A DNA stretch of 64,000 nucleotides, taken from Cyclina sinensis. Taxonomy: Eukaryota > Mollusca > Bivalvia > Venerida > Veneridae. The translations under genes were made by a program, and so were the position numbers. Shown piece after piece: positions 35,860 through 47,900 of this stretch. The DNA lies in NCBI GenBank assembly GCA_012932295.1, contig JAAONU010000014.1, forward strand, positions 36,177,977 to 36,241,976, given 5' to 3'. The notes under the pieces were generated by a model. The model did not search any database, had not been told where the DNA came from, and worked only from the letters and a program-made list of their open reading frames with translations. How positions within the stretch are numbered: the stretch's first letter is position 1; every line of letters starts with the position of its first letter.

Positions 35860-36134
35860 AATTCGATGTACCGGTTGCCTATATGACCGACGCACCTAGC
35901 AGAGTTTTTTTGTGTTTTAGTTATTTTGTGTTGTGGAGGAAAGTGCAAAATAGAGAAAACGTCGCATTCTAGTGACACTTCGGGTAGTTTTTTATGATCA
36001 GTGCATAGCCATGATACATAGAACCTAAGCTGAAAGCCTCATCAAAAAGGCAGCAAGTAATTAACTTGAATAGTGGTGGATCGAGCTCGCGACTCCGGAT
36101 TAACAGGGCGTGACCACTGGACCACTGATCTGCC
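35860..36134 (-). mobile_element. tRNA-derived SINE, antisense copy 1
   Basis: On the minus strand the element begins with a tRNA-like head (36134-36068: 'GATCAGTGGTCCAGTGGTCA' then 'GCGAGCTCGATCCACC'). The body then matches the SINE at 7546-7825 ('TTTGCACTTTCCTCCACAAC', 'CGTCGGTCATATAGGCAACC'). It is older than the sense copy; the CTTTCGGATGAGACGTTAAA motif is decayed. Confidence 0.8.
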
Positions 36135-36180
36135 TGTACCCTGTTATCTTGAATCTCTTCTCTATCTATCTGAGTTTATT

Positions 36181-36428
36181 TATCGTCGGTTCCGGTTGCC
36201 ATATGACCGACGTCCCCTGCAGAGATTAGTTATTTTATGTTGTGGAGGATAGTGCAAGATACAGAAAACATTCCCTTCTAGAGACACCCCTGGTATTTTT
36301 GCATGCTCAGTGTACAGCACTGATACATGAGACCTCGGTTTAACGTCTCATCTGAAAGACAATAAGTAATGTAAGTGGAGGAGCGGAGGATCCATCTCGA
36401 GACCCTTAGGTTACCAGTTCAGATGGAC
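36181..36428 (-). mobile_element. tRNA-derived SINE, antisense copy 2 (truncated head)
   Basis: Reads on the minus strand as GAGACGTTAAACCGAGGTCT, 'TGCACTATCCTCCACAACAT' and 'GGACGTCGGTCATATGGCAA', clearly the family at 7546-7825. The tRNA head is partly lost at 36428. It lies in tandem, same orientation, about 50 bases from the copy at 35860-36134, so the pair may be a dimeric insertion or a local duplication. Confidence 0.85.
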
Positions 36429-36470
36429 AAATTGAATCTCTTTATCCATCACCTTACTTCCGTGATTTAA

Positions 36471-36612
36471 ACTGAATTGAATCACGACTACTTTGAATCA
36501 TGTCATATTTGAACAACGCCTTCTTCCTTTAATCGCGCCTCCTTAAACAACGCCTACTTTGAATCCTGCCTACTTTTAATCACACCTACTTTAAACAACT
36601 TCTTCTTCAAAG
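36471..36612 (+). repeat. Short detached block of the 16-bp minisatellite
   Basis: Seven to eight degenerate units of the CTTTGAATCACGCCTA type, the same family as the main array 13 kb to the left, immediately downstream of a SINE copy. Confidence 0.8.
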
Positions 36613-37075
36613 TCAAGCTTCAAAAGATATCAAAATACCACAAGTGTTTAAGCTTCTCAAATGACATTTAAAACTGGAATCAGGCAACGTAAGTCTACAG
36701 AGGAATGATTTAGTGATTTTGAAATTACTTAGTCATTTAGTTAACAGTACTGAGAAGTGCCAACAGGCATCGCTGTATAAAGTGTCTCCAAGTATGAACT
36801 GAGAAATAAACAAACCTGACCAAGCTTCGACAAATAAATGATAATTCTAAAATCCCTTTAAAACTCTGTATTTAGACGTATTTAGAAAAGATCTGTAAAT
36901 ATCGAAATCAACAGGAAGTGATGTTTAATGATTTTCTCATATGGATTCCCTATTTCCATCTTAAAATATACCTTAGTATAAATAATGTAAGAATATAAAA
37001 TAATGCGGTGTTAACCTGTGTAATATTACTGCGACATCTTCTGTAATGAACTAGAATGTTTGGTGAGAGTCTATC
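36613..37075. other. Non-coding stretch, nothing recognised
   Basis: About 460 bases of AT-rich sequence between repeat copies, with no frame or structure of note. Confidence 0.5.
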
Positions 37076-37185
37076 CCTTACTTTCAGCGCGAGTGCTGGT
37101 TTGAACCCAGGAAACAGTCATTAAGAGGAATTAATACAAACTGCAAGAACTTGCTTCCCAATCGATATAAAATAAATACGTTTAA
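37076..37185 (+). repeat. Dispersed repeat R2, copy 2
   Basis: Aligns to the right two-thirds of 20160-20335 in the same orientation ('TTTGAACCCAGGAA', 'TTCCCAATCGATATAAAATA'). Confidence 0.6.
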
Positions 37186-37509
37186 ACTAAACTAATCTAG
37201 AATTTTATATAAAAAAGAATTGGCAATGAAAGGCACTCTAATGCAATGAAAGCAAGAAGATATTCGATAAAATGGAATTAGAAACAATTTGCAAAATACA
37301 TGTACACGAAGCATCCACTTAGGGAATGCAAACTTCAAAATTTCCATACAACGCTTTATAGCGTGGTTAGCAATCGGACACAATAAGCTAAAAGTGACAT
37401 CAAAGTTTTGAATAGTATGCATCAAGTGTAATTACAATAAATAATGCATACTTGAACATAAAAGAATTGAGATCATATGATACGAAGATACTTTGATGCG
37501 AACTTCTAT

Positions 37510-37965
37510 CAGATTTCAAGAGACACGCTTGTGACAAACTTCCTGTACGCATGAAATGGCTAATGGCGTAGATTTTACATCAAATTCGATTTGTCCTGTA
37601 AGAAACTGCTCCAAGTTTTACAGAGTAAGGTCATTAGCCGTGCACAAAGCTTTGGTCTTCATGTAGTGTGAATATTGTAATTAGTTTCGAAGCCAAATTC
37701 AAGCAGGATTTTTTATCAGCGGGAATTAACCTAAATGACGATGCAACCTGAAACTGTGTATGATATAGAGTTTGCGTGAAATGACGAAATTCTACTGTGT
37801 CTGACCTCAAGTTGCTGAAGACTTATTTATTGGGAAGTTCAAATTTGACAACATAATTTGAAAACAATGCATGATATCGAACGATACACGCTTGAAGATG
37901 AAATCAGGAACATGCACTTACAACTCAGCAACTCTACATTCAACGTAGTAATTTCCCTTACATGA
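37510..37965 (+). repeat. Dispersed direct repeat R3, short copy
   Basis: Homologous to 30490-31490 but lacking its central ~500 bases. Identity is highest in the right part around 'GATGAAATCAGGAACATGCA'. Either this copy lost the middle or the other copy gained an insertion. Confidence 0.75.
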
Positions 37966-39039
37966 CCCAGTGCAATACTAAACAAGAAAGCTTTAAAAAG
38001 AAGCATAAGAGATGTTCATAAACGTACTCTGAAAACATATGTTGGCTTTATTTAGTATATCCAAAATTTTCAAATCGACAGTTTGTTCTTTTAAGGCAAT
38101 AATTCAAGTAAGCATGTCATGCCTTCCAAATATTTGCAACTACCTTATTATGCAGACTGCATAGGTGATTAAGCCGAAAAATTTTACAACACGTTATAAA
38201 AATATTTCGTTCCCCTGAATTCGTATTTTGATGCTCACAAAGATTATTGGAGACTGGTTCTAAAGATATGGGCTTCAAATCATGAGGTTAAATTTCAGTT
38301 CGATACGCAAAAATGAATGCTGCCTGCAACTATCCTGTGGGGAGGCCTGATGACCTCTCCAGTAAAGAAGGTTTTACTTAAGTATTACTATGGGTCTAAG
38401 AAAGGTCAAAAGGAGGGGTGTTTTTGTAAGGTTTTTCTATTCTTTTTTTTTTTTTTTGGGGGGGGTGTGTTCTTCTCCATCTTGTTCTTTTTTGGGGGGG
38501 TTATGGGGCGGAGGGGAGCAGATTTGATAAATCTTTCTCTTTTACACTTTAAACTGTGTTTTAATATCTAAACAATTCCCTAAATTATGGAAATTTATTC
38601 ATAAGTAGAAACATTGAATAAAAACGCATAACGCAAATATACGAGTTTTTTATGTAATCTGTTTTGTTATTTTTTAAAGCAAACACAGCCAAATCGTCCG
38701 TTTTTAATAAAAGCAACATATCTTGATAACAAAAGTCAAGTACTAAAAAAGCTTGAGTTCTTCACATGTCTGAACAGATTCAGACTTGACAAAGCCAAAC
38801 CATCCATTCTTCACAACACAAAAATACATGCTAGAGATTTTAGTACAAAATACTACAAAAACAAACGACGAAACAATGTAACTATATCTCAGTCAAGAGC
38901 GATCAGTGATCACATGTGTCGCCTAATGATAGCACATTAAGCGGTTGTAAAATCATTCAACTTAAAAAACCGTTAAATATGCGCAAGTACTTGAGGTACC
39001 GATCAATCCTGTAACATTTCATTCAAATTACATTAGTAG
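37966..39039. other. Non-coding stretch with a T/G low-complexity tract
   Basis: No gene is supported. A T15G8 tract at 38443-38465 is followed by further G runs to about 38515; G-rich frames here are compositional. Confidence 0.5.
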
Positions 39040-39300
39040 TATAAGAGAAGTAGTCCGGACAAACTTTAAAAATAAAAATCATTAAAGGACCATAATTCTG
39101 AAAAAAAAATCATTGAACTGGAAAATGCCGACAATATGCACAACTAGACTTGGTACTAATCCTTCCTGGAAAGTTTGGATGAAATTGCACCTGTAGTTTT
39201 TGTGAAGTAGTCCGGACAAGTTTTGTGACGTAAGGACAGACAGACGACGGAGAAGTGTTCCCTATATGTCGCGGCTACTTTGTAGCAGGCGACACAAAAA
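39040..39300 (+). repeat. ~158-bp degenerate tandem repeat
   Basis: The phrase AAGTAGTCCGGACAA occurs at 39047 and again at 39205, and the sequence ends with a near-palindromic 'GTCGCGGCTACTTTGTAGCAGGCGACAC'-type region. The wording ('GGACAGACAGACGACGG') is typical of a bivalve interspersed repeat, recognised from memory only. Confidence 0.5.
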
Positions 39301-39679
39301 AGCATATTAAACAAGCATACACTCTTCGAAGTAAGGACAAGTAACATTTTCCAGCAAATAAACAAGCAATAAATCTGTGAACTATGTTGATCTTGTACGC
39401 ATGTCTATCATATATAATTTACCATATATAATGGCTAAATAGGTAATAGTTAAAACATTGCTTTACACTGAGGTTAATAGATATAGCAATGCGTATCCCT
39501 TGATTTTGCAATAATATCTCTTCCATTTCGCCCTTGAGACTTGCGTCATTCTCGTATCATTCATCCACAAAAGAAAAAAGCCTTGATATACGTAACAGTA
39601 AACAGTAAACAATTGTAAAGTAATTGTCACATTGCTTCAACGCCCAAATATCAGTACAGTAAAATGGTCATAAAAATGC

Positions 39680-42600
39680 TTATGTCCCTGTTGACATTTT
39701 TGTTGACACTGCAGATTTTGTTCGTGACACAGCAGAAGACGATGTGCTCTGTGACATTGAGAACGAATCTTCGTAACCACGGAAGCGCGCGCATACAAGA
39801 GCTGCAAGCTCCTTCCGGAATCGTCTTGCACTCAGGCAGTAGAGGAAGAAATTTATGGAGGAATTTATAACGATGCCCAGCTTTGCGATAGAAAATGCTT
39901 CTGACACAATTCTGTGGTTACCCTGAAATCAACGATATATTCATTACAATATGCCTTATACGGAATCATTATTTATCTGAAACAGGCAAACACCTAATAT
40001 GCCACAGACGGTTACTTGTAAAATCTCACAAAGTAATGAGTCAATTAGATAAGATCTCACAAACTGCCATCTGCAGTAGATCTAAAGTATCTGTCTCAAA
40101 AAGCCTTGAAGACTTATGAAAATTAATTACATTATACAATAGATAAATACTTTTCTACCAAACGATACCTTAGTTATTACACTTGAACCAGAAATAAAAA
40201 AGGTTTAAAATTAAAGAAAAAAAACCATATGTGGTTCTTGTCTGGATAACTTCATCCTAACTATTCTAAAATCAAAATTCCTGCAAATTTTCAAAATTTT
40301 GATGGTGAAAGCTGTACCTTTATCGGCACAAATGATCATTTTATTATAAATGCAATTTATTTTAGCCTTACGTTGTCACTGGTCATCTGGCATTAAAATG
40401 ACCACTTGCTAGCTGCAAAAACGGGGTAATTATATGGTCCATAAAGGACTTTCAAATCTATTTTATTTTAGGTTTTTATTCACATGAATTCAATCACGTT
40501 GTAAAACGGACTTTAATCCTTGTGTTTTAAAAACTTATGACGTCAATAAGAGAATGCAAGGGCAAATCATTATAGATATGTTTTTCAATGAGCATACAGG
40601 TAGATTTCAGATTGACGACCTTGAATAAATTATGCTTACCTCTTTGAGCATAAAGAAGCACTGTGTAATGCACTGGAATGCAATAAGAACAAGAAAGGTG
40701 AAGGTCACGGTTAGTAATAGCCTGGTCATTTGTGCCTCGGATTTCTTCGCCTTTTCCTTACCAGAGGAACCTCTTTTTGCGCCCATCTGTCTGTTAATCT
40801 TCGTAACCCGTTGTATAATCAACATGTTCAGGACAAAGATGGTTGCCCATGGCGCCAAAACGAGGAACATACAATGTACCCAGAATTCATAGTTCATGCT
40901 ACCTTCACCGCCGCCATATTCCGTTTTCCGGAAGCCGTCGTCTGTTTCATTACGTTCACTCAAGGAAACTGGTTCAAAGGTTGCAAAATGGGGAGTATTG
41001 ATAACGAAGCATAAAAATGTTATGATTCCTAGTCCAGTAAGAGCCCTTTTTACGCTACACATTCCCTGAAAAAACAACGATTACTTATGAAGGAACATAA
41101 GGTAGATATAAACTCTGTTCCTTTCACTTTAAATGCATTTTTATGTTTAACCTCTAGCTCATAACTGCAAATTGTCAATATACTGTTATTTTTGAAGGTC
41201 ACGATAGAAATTCAGGCAAGATTCAAAGGATTTAACAAATATAATTAAGAAGACTGTGTGGCAGATTTGATGTAAAGACCTTTGGAAAAGCTTGTGATAT
41301 AGGACCATAAGAATATTTGCCTTATCTAAGACAAAGTTCTTTTATCCGAAAACATTTACATTTCGTTTGAAACTTAAACATATCTTGAACTCGAAATATT
41401 TTCGTTTGACATTTCAGTCTGGCATGCATTCGTAAGTGTTTTCCTAATATGTAAATGTATGTAGCTTCGATATTAATTCACTTAATATAATGTAAAATTG
41501 CATTTTCTCTCCTGTCACAGTTTGTTTGTTTTTCGGTCGAATGTTGACCGAACACAAAAAGCGGTGAGTTTTGTTCTAGTGGCCAACAGCATGAAAGATA
41601 TTATTTTGATAAAACCTTTTTTACTCTAACTTGACTTTAAAGCGACTGACTCACAGTTGGGCCGAAGAAAAAAAAAAGAAAATGTTCTTACATCTTGAAA
41701 TTTTTGCTGCAGTTGTGAAGAACATATTTAAACTAAGTTACTGATTCATTTTTTGATACTAAAAAATATCAAATTATAAAGTTTTACACACTTTTATCGG
41801 TAAAAAAAATTATCCCGTTAGTCACGGGTAGATACTTTAGTTATAAGATTAATTTTGACACATCCTTAACAAGTAACCGCTGTGGCTCGTCGCTACATAT
41901 CTTACTGACCGAAAGGTCGTGGGTTCGAATCCTGGTTAAGTCAAAACTTTTTTTCAGTTTTCATGGCGTTTAGAAGTATAATATTATGTTTTTCCATAGT
42001 ATATTAAATTCTCTTAGATTTTAAAGAAAAACAATTTTCAGCAAAATTCTGTGAGTCAGTCGCTTTAATATGTACAGCTGATGAAGATGGGTTGTTTCCT
42101 GTCCTGACAGGTGATTGGTTCGATTCTTTTTTTTCTTTCAAGTGGGTATCAAAATAAGGTAGAGCATCCTTTGTACTTTCGCGAACGACATAAAAAAGTT
42201 AAAAAAAAAACAATTGAAACGAGCGCTTACCTTTGAACGCGAAATCCAGCAGACGAGAATGTATCTGTCAACAGTTACTCCAACAGTAAACCAAATACTA
42301 CAGATAACAAAAAGAAAAAAAATCGGGTATCCTATGTACGAGAAAAATACTCCATAAGAGTAGGACATTTTCACTTCCGGTGCCATCATTGGAATGCTGT
42401 CAGTGATGAAGAAAAATACAAGCAGTCCCATATCTGCAATCGCCTGTCCGATCAAGTAAGTCCCGGTCGATGAGCGCATTTTCGGTCTTAACCAGACGCT
42501 TATTGAAAGAACGTTTCCCACAAGGCCGATTATAACAAAAATTGTTCCAATGATGGTGCTTGAAACAAAATGCATCTTTGTAGCCATTTCCATAGCCGAG

Positions 42601-42680
42601 TCATCCTTCGTGGTAGAGCTAAGGACGTCTGCTGCAAGTGTTGTAGTGGTTAACGTAACGGTTGTATTTTCACTGTCCAT
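39680..42680 (-). CDS. Class A GPCR, FMRFamide/neuropeptide-receptor-like
   Basis: Three coding exons on the minus strand join in phase 0: 42680-42231, 41065-40640 and 39922-39680, giving 372 residues. Donors read GTAAGC; acceptors read TTTTTTCAG and TGATTTCAG. The ATG is one base inside a TCTTTCAG acceptor, so a non-coding 5' exon probably lies further right. The N-terminus is short, Thr-rich and has an NTT glycosylation site. TM1 is about residues 41-64 (GNVLSISV), TM3 ends in DRY (138-140), TM5 is about 211-235 and TM6 about 264-288. TM7 carries NSSINFFLYC (312-321) instead of NPxxY, a form typical of FMRFamide-receptor-like and related invertebrate peptide receptors. The usual CWxP of TM6 is replaced by FQCITQ. 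The third intracellular loop is basic; the tail is Ser/Thr-rich, suiting phosphorylation. The ligand cannot be told. A TTAA MITE lies in intron 1. Confidence 0.85.
41637..42068. mobile_element. TTAA-flanked MITE with tRNA-like core, intact copy
   Basis: Perfect 20-bp inverted ends TTAAAGCGACTGACTCACAG delimit 432 bp inside intron 1 of the GPCR. The centre contains a tRNA-like region: 'CCGCTGTGGCTCGTCGCTAC' (decayed box A) and 'GTGGGTTCGAATCCTGG' (41919-41935, an excellent box B). Related copies are at 7000-7437, 56477 onward, and 59437-62805 (split). The perfect ends suggest this is the youngest member. TTAA at both ends is what a piggyBac-type target duplication would leave. Confidence 0.88.
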
Positions 42681-42681
42681 G

Positions 42682-44391
42682 CTGAAAGACAATCAATCAA
42701 CATAACTTGACTAACATAATAATATGATAGTATTTTGACAAACTATTATTCCCTCGATTCTTTTCAAAAACTGAAAAAAAAGTTCAAGATATGAAATAAA
42801 TAAGTTAATATGATGTTTATAAAAAGTCTCTGTAAATTTTCAATAATTTAATATTCTTTCCTGCTGCAAATAGATATAAAATAGTTTACTTTCCGATAGT
42901 TCAAAATCCAAAGATATTTTTCAAGTCAACCGAATAACAAAAATAGATTTATCTTTTTTAACAAAGGAATAAAATTGTGACAGAGAATAGCAGATACATA
43001 AAGAAATATATTTTCACTATTTTTAGACTTTATTGACAGTTTATAGAATTAACAATTAATATCGTTCGCAAATGATGTGTATGAAATTAAATATTTTCAG
43101 AATGATTATGAAACCATGGAAATAATTAGACATCTTAATAATATGAAATACAGACTAGACCAAGAAATTACTTCGACCTTTCTGATAATCTTGGTGTTTA
43201 GATTTTTTTTCTGATGAGCTGAATAAATAGATTTAAAAAACACACACACACACACGAATAAATATCTGGAAAACGTTTATTTCTAATTTCATGAATATTG
43301 CCATTTTTTCAATTCTTTCTGAGCTATAAAAAAGAAGGAAAGAAAAACAGATTTTAAAATAAAAATCGTAAATTAGCTTGAAGCATTACTTACTTGAAAT
43401 TTTCGGTTAAAAATTACGGTATATCCAAACCGTTTGACGTCTCAGTTGCAAATACCTCAAGAAGTTTTCCGAACAACAATATACGTAGTTTTTCGTGCCT
43501 GTTTTAATCCAATCAAATACAAAATAAGGACAGACGCATGTTCCTTGTTCGGGTTTTTTTGGCAAAAATTAAGTAATAACAGAAAAACAGGAAGATGGCA
43601 CTCATAAACAACTCGAAATAATGAGATGGGAGTGAAGAGATATATGGTAAAGAATAAGAAGATATGATTAGTTCTCACTGAGATACGATCTAGTCAAACA
43701 GGACACAATTTAGTATAACCCCAGTTTTTAAAAGACATCAAACTATCTGACTTATATATATATTGTATATTTCAATCTGTTTTGTTGTCATCAATTAATT
43801 ACAGTCATCAGTGTCATAATCATCACCAAATGTATAATTATCACAGTCATCAGCTACAACAACAACATCAACAGAAATAAGCAACTTTGTTATCACAAAA
43901 TAAACTCTTTTTATCATCATCAGCATCATTACCATCATTACTATTTTAATCATTCTGTTATTATTATTATTATTATTATCAGTAATCTTTTTTACAAAAT
44001 TTAATGACGTCATTTTTGTTTCCTTGCATTATAAAGAACATCATAGGTGATGAAATCAATTACTTTTGAGAGACGACCAAGCTATTTACATGTCAGATAG
44101 ATTTGATTGGTACTTAAACTTAGGAAATCTGACCCGTATTGGGACTCTTGCGGTAAACTAGAAGTGATTCGAGTTCAGAGTCTACGAAATAGGACTTTGG
44201 GGTTAAATGTAAAACCTCATGAGGCAAAATTTCATGACGTATATTTTTCTTTAATTGTCCTAATATATCGTAATTTTCTCTATGTTTCATATGTTAAATC
44301 AAAGTGCTAGGAATTTTAGCCATGTTTGTCACTTTTTTTAGAATATTATATTAAATATCAGTTGTACAAGACCTTACTTGATTTTAAATGT
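42682..44391. other. Upstream region of the GPCR; non-coding
   Basis: Probably contains a 5' untranslated exon and promoter for the GPCR, but neither can be placed. A short (AC)n run lies at 43240-43254, and ATC/ATT-type trinucleotide repeats at about 43795-43985. Frames rich in Asp, Met or Asn there are microsatellite translations. Confidence 0.45.
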
Positions 44392-44392
44392 T

Positions 44393-44484
44393 AACGGATG
44401 CACAGGGTATTTTTCCTTGACAAACGGATGCACAGGGTCTTTTTCCTTGACAAACGGATGCACAGGGTCTTTTTCCTTGACAAA
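44393..44484 (+). repeat. 30-bp tandem repeat (3 copies)
   Basis: The unit AACGGATGCACAGGGTCTTT plus TTCCTTGACA is repeated three times with one base difference, so it is recent. Confidence 0.95.
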
Positions 44485-45077
44485 CACTTGGCAAATGTGA
44501 GCGTAATAAAATAAAAACTGTGTTAGAAAGATACACTTGGCCTTTAACTTTTAGCAGTATTCTAAATTTAACCAGACAGAACATGCACACACCTACTCGT
44601 CTTTTATTCGGTGTTGTTCCTTGTATTTCCAAATGTTTTATAAGGTGATCAACAAAACAAGGAGAAGGCATATTTGATTAAAAAACGAAACAAAACTTTT
44701 CTGTAGAAGATAATTAGTGAAAATTTTTATATCGTACAAGACCATATTAAAATGAAATCGCGTGACTTATTTGTAAATATGACGAAAAAATACGTGTCAA
44801 TATTTTAAAAACCTGATTGATTTGTAAATATGGCGGGGGAAAAACATGTCAATATTTTAAAATTCTAATCAGTTGAATATTACACATTTCTTTTTTATCT
44901 TGGCGTTTATTTTCAATTTCAGTTTAATTTAGATCCCTGGATATCAGCAATCAAAGCTTTGTGCGATAATTTCTAATCTGATGCGTAGTTTTATGAAATA
45001 CATACGAGTATGGTGCGGTGAGCATTGTTACACCGTATATAGTTAAAGACGAATACAACTCACGCGTGAGCTATATT
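44485..45077. other. Non-coding; small ~65-bp duplication
   Basis: Two related segments, 'TTTGTAAATATGACGAAAAAAT' near 44771 and 'TTTGTAAATATGGCGGGGGAAA' near 44820, each followed by 'GTCAATATTTTAAAA', form a diverged tandem duplication. Nothing else is seen. Confidence 0.5.
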
Positions 45078-45241
45078 CGTTGTTTGACAACATTTACAGC
45101 TTACGGAGGGCTATAGTCGTCCGTTGACAACATTTACAGCTTACGGAGAGCTATAGTCGTCCGTTGACAACATTTACAGCTTACGGAGAGCTATAGTCGT
45201 CGGTTGACAACATTTTCAGCTTACGGAGAGCTATATTCATG
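45078..45241 (+). repeat. 40-bp tandem repeat (4 copies)
   Basis: The unit TTGACAACATTTACAGCTTA followed by CGGAGAGCTATAGTCGTCCG recurs every 40 bases. More decayed relatives ('AGCTCACGTAAACTGTATTTG', 'AGAGCTCACGTATGAGTTGT') flank it out to about 46190, so the present array is the young part of an older minisatellite. Confidence 0.9.
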
Positions 45242-45359
45242 AGCATGCAACGAATACAGCTCACGTAAACTGTATTTGTTGGATAAAAACGTAAACTTCT
45301 CAGAAAGGTTTGTCGTCCTAATACGTTTGTAGCTCACATGATCAGTGAGCAGTATTCAA

Positions 45360-45833
45360 CATAATTATGATTATACTTATCTCAAAATCATACACAATCA
45401 TCGTCGTCGTCGAGGTTGTAGTGGTAGAAGTAATAGTATCAGTAACTGCAGCATTAGTAATGGTAATAGAAATCACCGTCGTCCTTGAATCACCAGCACC
45501 AACAAAGGTGCCGTCGTTGTCGTCATCATCATCACCAATATCTGCGATTGTAACCGATGATGATAATTATGATGTTGACAACGACGACGATGATGGTGGC
45601 GTTGATGATCGTGCTACTGCTGCAACTGCTATTGCTGCTGATAAATGATGATGGTGATGATGGCGATGATGAACACCATGGGTATGGTGGTTTTTATAAT
45701 AGTGACCCTTGCTTCAAAAATAACGACATTGATAATGATGATGATTGTGGTGGTAGTGATGATGATCATGTATCAGCATCAGTTACTTACGCTGCTGCTG
45801 CTGCTGCTGTTGATGATAGTAATGGTGGTGTGG

Positions 45834-45879
<46 letters not shown>

Positions 45880-45990
45880 AATGATGGTGATGATAGTGGT
45901 GGTAGTGATGATGATCATGTATCGGCATCAGTTGCTGCTGCTGATGATGATTATGATGAAGGTGGTGGTGGTGTTTATGGTTTGGTGAAG
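45360..45990 (+). repeat. GAT/ATG trinucleotide microsatellite block
   Basis: Interrupted GTC/GAT repeats pass into a pure (ATG)n run of about 15 units at 45835-45879 and further interrupted GAT units. The Asp- or Met-rich frames across it are artefacts. Confidence 0.9.
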
Positions 45991-46305
45991 ATGATGACAA
46001 TGTTGGAAATTTGATTTTCAAAAATAACATTACTGATTCTTAATTTTGGCCAAAACTGAGCTATACACGGGCTTATGCAGCATCTTGACTTATAAAGCGT
46101 ACAGTGAGATTTATTCGGTGTAAGTTGTATACGGTTTTATAGTCAACGAGTAGAGCTCACGTATGAGTTGTATTCAGCGTAAGCCAGATGGTCGCAGACA
46201 TTAAAGCATTCTATTATTTTCCTTGTTTTAAAATTGTTTGTGTATTAAAGCACTGTTTTCCTACATCGTCTGTGTTTATCTCACCACTCAGGTCAAATGT
46301 CTTTA

Positions 46306-46518
46306 TTAACCCTGAACATGCTGAAATTTTGTAATGGGTTTGTTTAGCTTTGAATTTGGAACAGTCCATTCAAGTTTAAGGGATTTCAATATTAACATAC
46401 AAAAATGGAGCTACCAACAGTATAGAGCCTGGTCAGACTGCACGGATGTGCAGGCTGGCTTGGCTCTATACTGGTGGCAACGGATAATCACTTTCGGTTC
46501 CAGCAGGTTAAGGGTTAA
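46306..46518. mobile_element. Short TTAA-type MITE with internal hairpin
   Basis: Ends read TTAACCCTGAACATGCTG on the left and TTAACCCTTAACCTGCTGG from the right, with TTAA at both ends, 213 bp in all. The centre can form a hairpin with AGTATAGAGCC / GGCTCTATACT arms enclosing a second inverted pair (GACTGCAC / GTGCAGGC). Same size class and layout as 9385-9594. Confidence 0.8.
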
Positions 46519-47900
46519 AATATACTTTGTGTGACAATGGGCCTTCTACTATAGACGGCAAAAATTGTACGGCTGTTTTCATGAGCCATTATTGTTACAT
46601 TGCACCTCTTTGAGGGCAGATCGATCTTTTAAAAAAATACAAGACGTATAATTTTCTTCTGAAATTTAAAAGGCTTCAGTATCATGTAAGTTAACCTAAA
46701 GTCATTCGGTAACAACAGTTACTGTGTTTCAGCCAACAGAATAACAGTGTTGATAATATCTGAGTCTATCGCGGAAAATGTTATGACGCTCAAACCTTAA
46801 TAAGAATTTAAGTCTTTCACAATATTAGCTTGTCGTCCTTGACCTTATCATTTATTCGGCTCAACACTCGTTATTTATCATTTGTTAGTCCATCAAGGTC
46901 AAGCTCTATCCGGGCACTTAATAAGATCAAACTATTACCGGACACTTACAATTAAGTTAAAAGCAAATCGTAACAAAAACTCTTGAAGATGAAAAACTGA
47001 ACCAGTAATATCAACCACATCAAAGTGTAATAGTAATATAAAATTGGTAGAAAACTATACAGTGTGCATGTTTAAAATGCTTTTACCATAAATCCATTAT
47101 TCATTAAGCAACCAGTTATACATTGCAATATTTTGTCATAAAGAAAATCTGGTCACTTTATACCTTTTCGAACCTATATCCTATGTTAAGTAGGCACATG
47201 TAAATGTTTTATACGTTTCCAGTCACTTATACTATAGGCATGTTTATCAAGTTTACTGGGGTTTACTCGGGGGGAGGGGGGAGTATTTTGTTTGTTTGTT
47301 TTAGGGGGTTATGTTTGTTTGTTTCTTTTAATGTTCTTTAATGTGTCAATGCTGGAACTAATATGCATTACAAACGGAGAAAAATGAAGGAATAAGGTTT
47401 ATTGTTCTGTTTTTACAAAAGTATGAGAAATTAAATATGGTAAATAGAAAATACATGTTCATAGTATTTATAAGATCAAGTAAATACGCATTATACAATC
47501 CCTATGATACTTTTGAATCATTATAAAATTAATCCTTAACCATAAAGTAATTATTTTATTTAAGGTTTATCCTTTGTCGCTTATATCAAAATAGTGCTGT
47601 ATTTTGCAATATTTAAGAAAACAAAATGGCTGATTTCAGCGTCTTAGAATGGCCACGTTCTTCAAAACCATCGTCTGTTTCAAGCATCCCATGTCTCATT
47701 TCGAGAGAGATTATACTGAGTCTCAAAAATAACGAATTGTTTCATGTCTTCTTACTAAAAATTAAGTTATACAAGTTGAATACTGAAACTGTTTACCATT
47801 CTGAGGCAAAATATCTAATAATTGTTGATATACCTAATTCATATGTTGCTATGTCAAAGCATACGTTTTGGAAGAGCTCAATTAAGCCGGAGATTTACAG
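46519..47900. other. Downstream flank of the MIEAP-like gene
   Basis: AT-rich non-coding DNA. The right end is probably the 3' UTR of the minus-strand gene that stops at 47901. A plus-strand frame that begins at 47626 and runs antisense into the last exon has no independent support. Confidence 0.5.

Noticed and set aside
43795..44013. Asp/Asn/Met-rich frame upstream of the GPCR
   Set aside because: ATC/ATT microsatellite read in frame.
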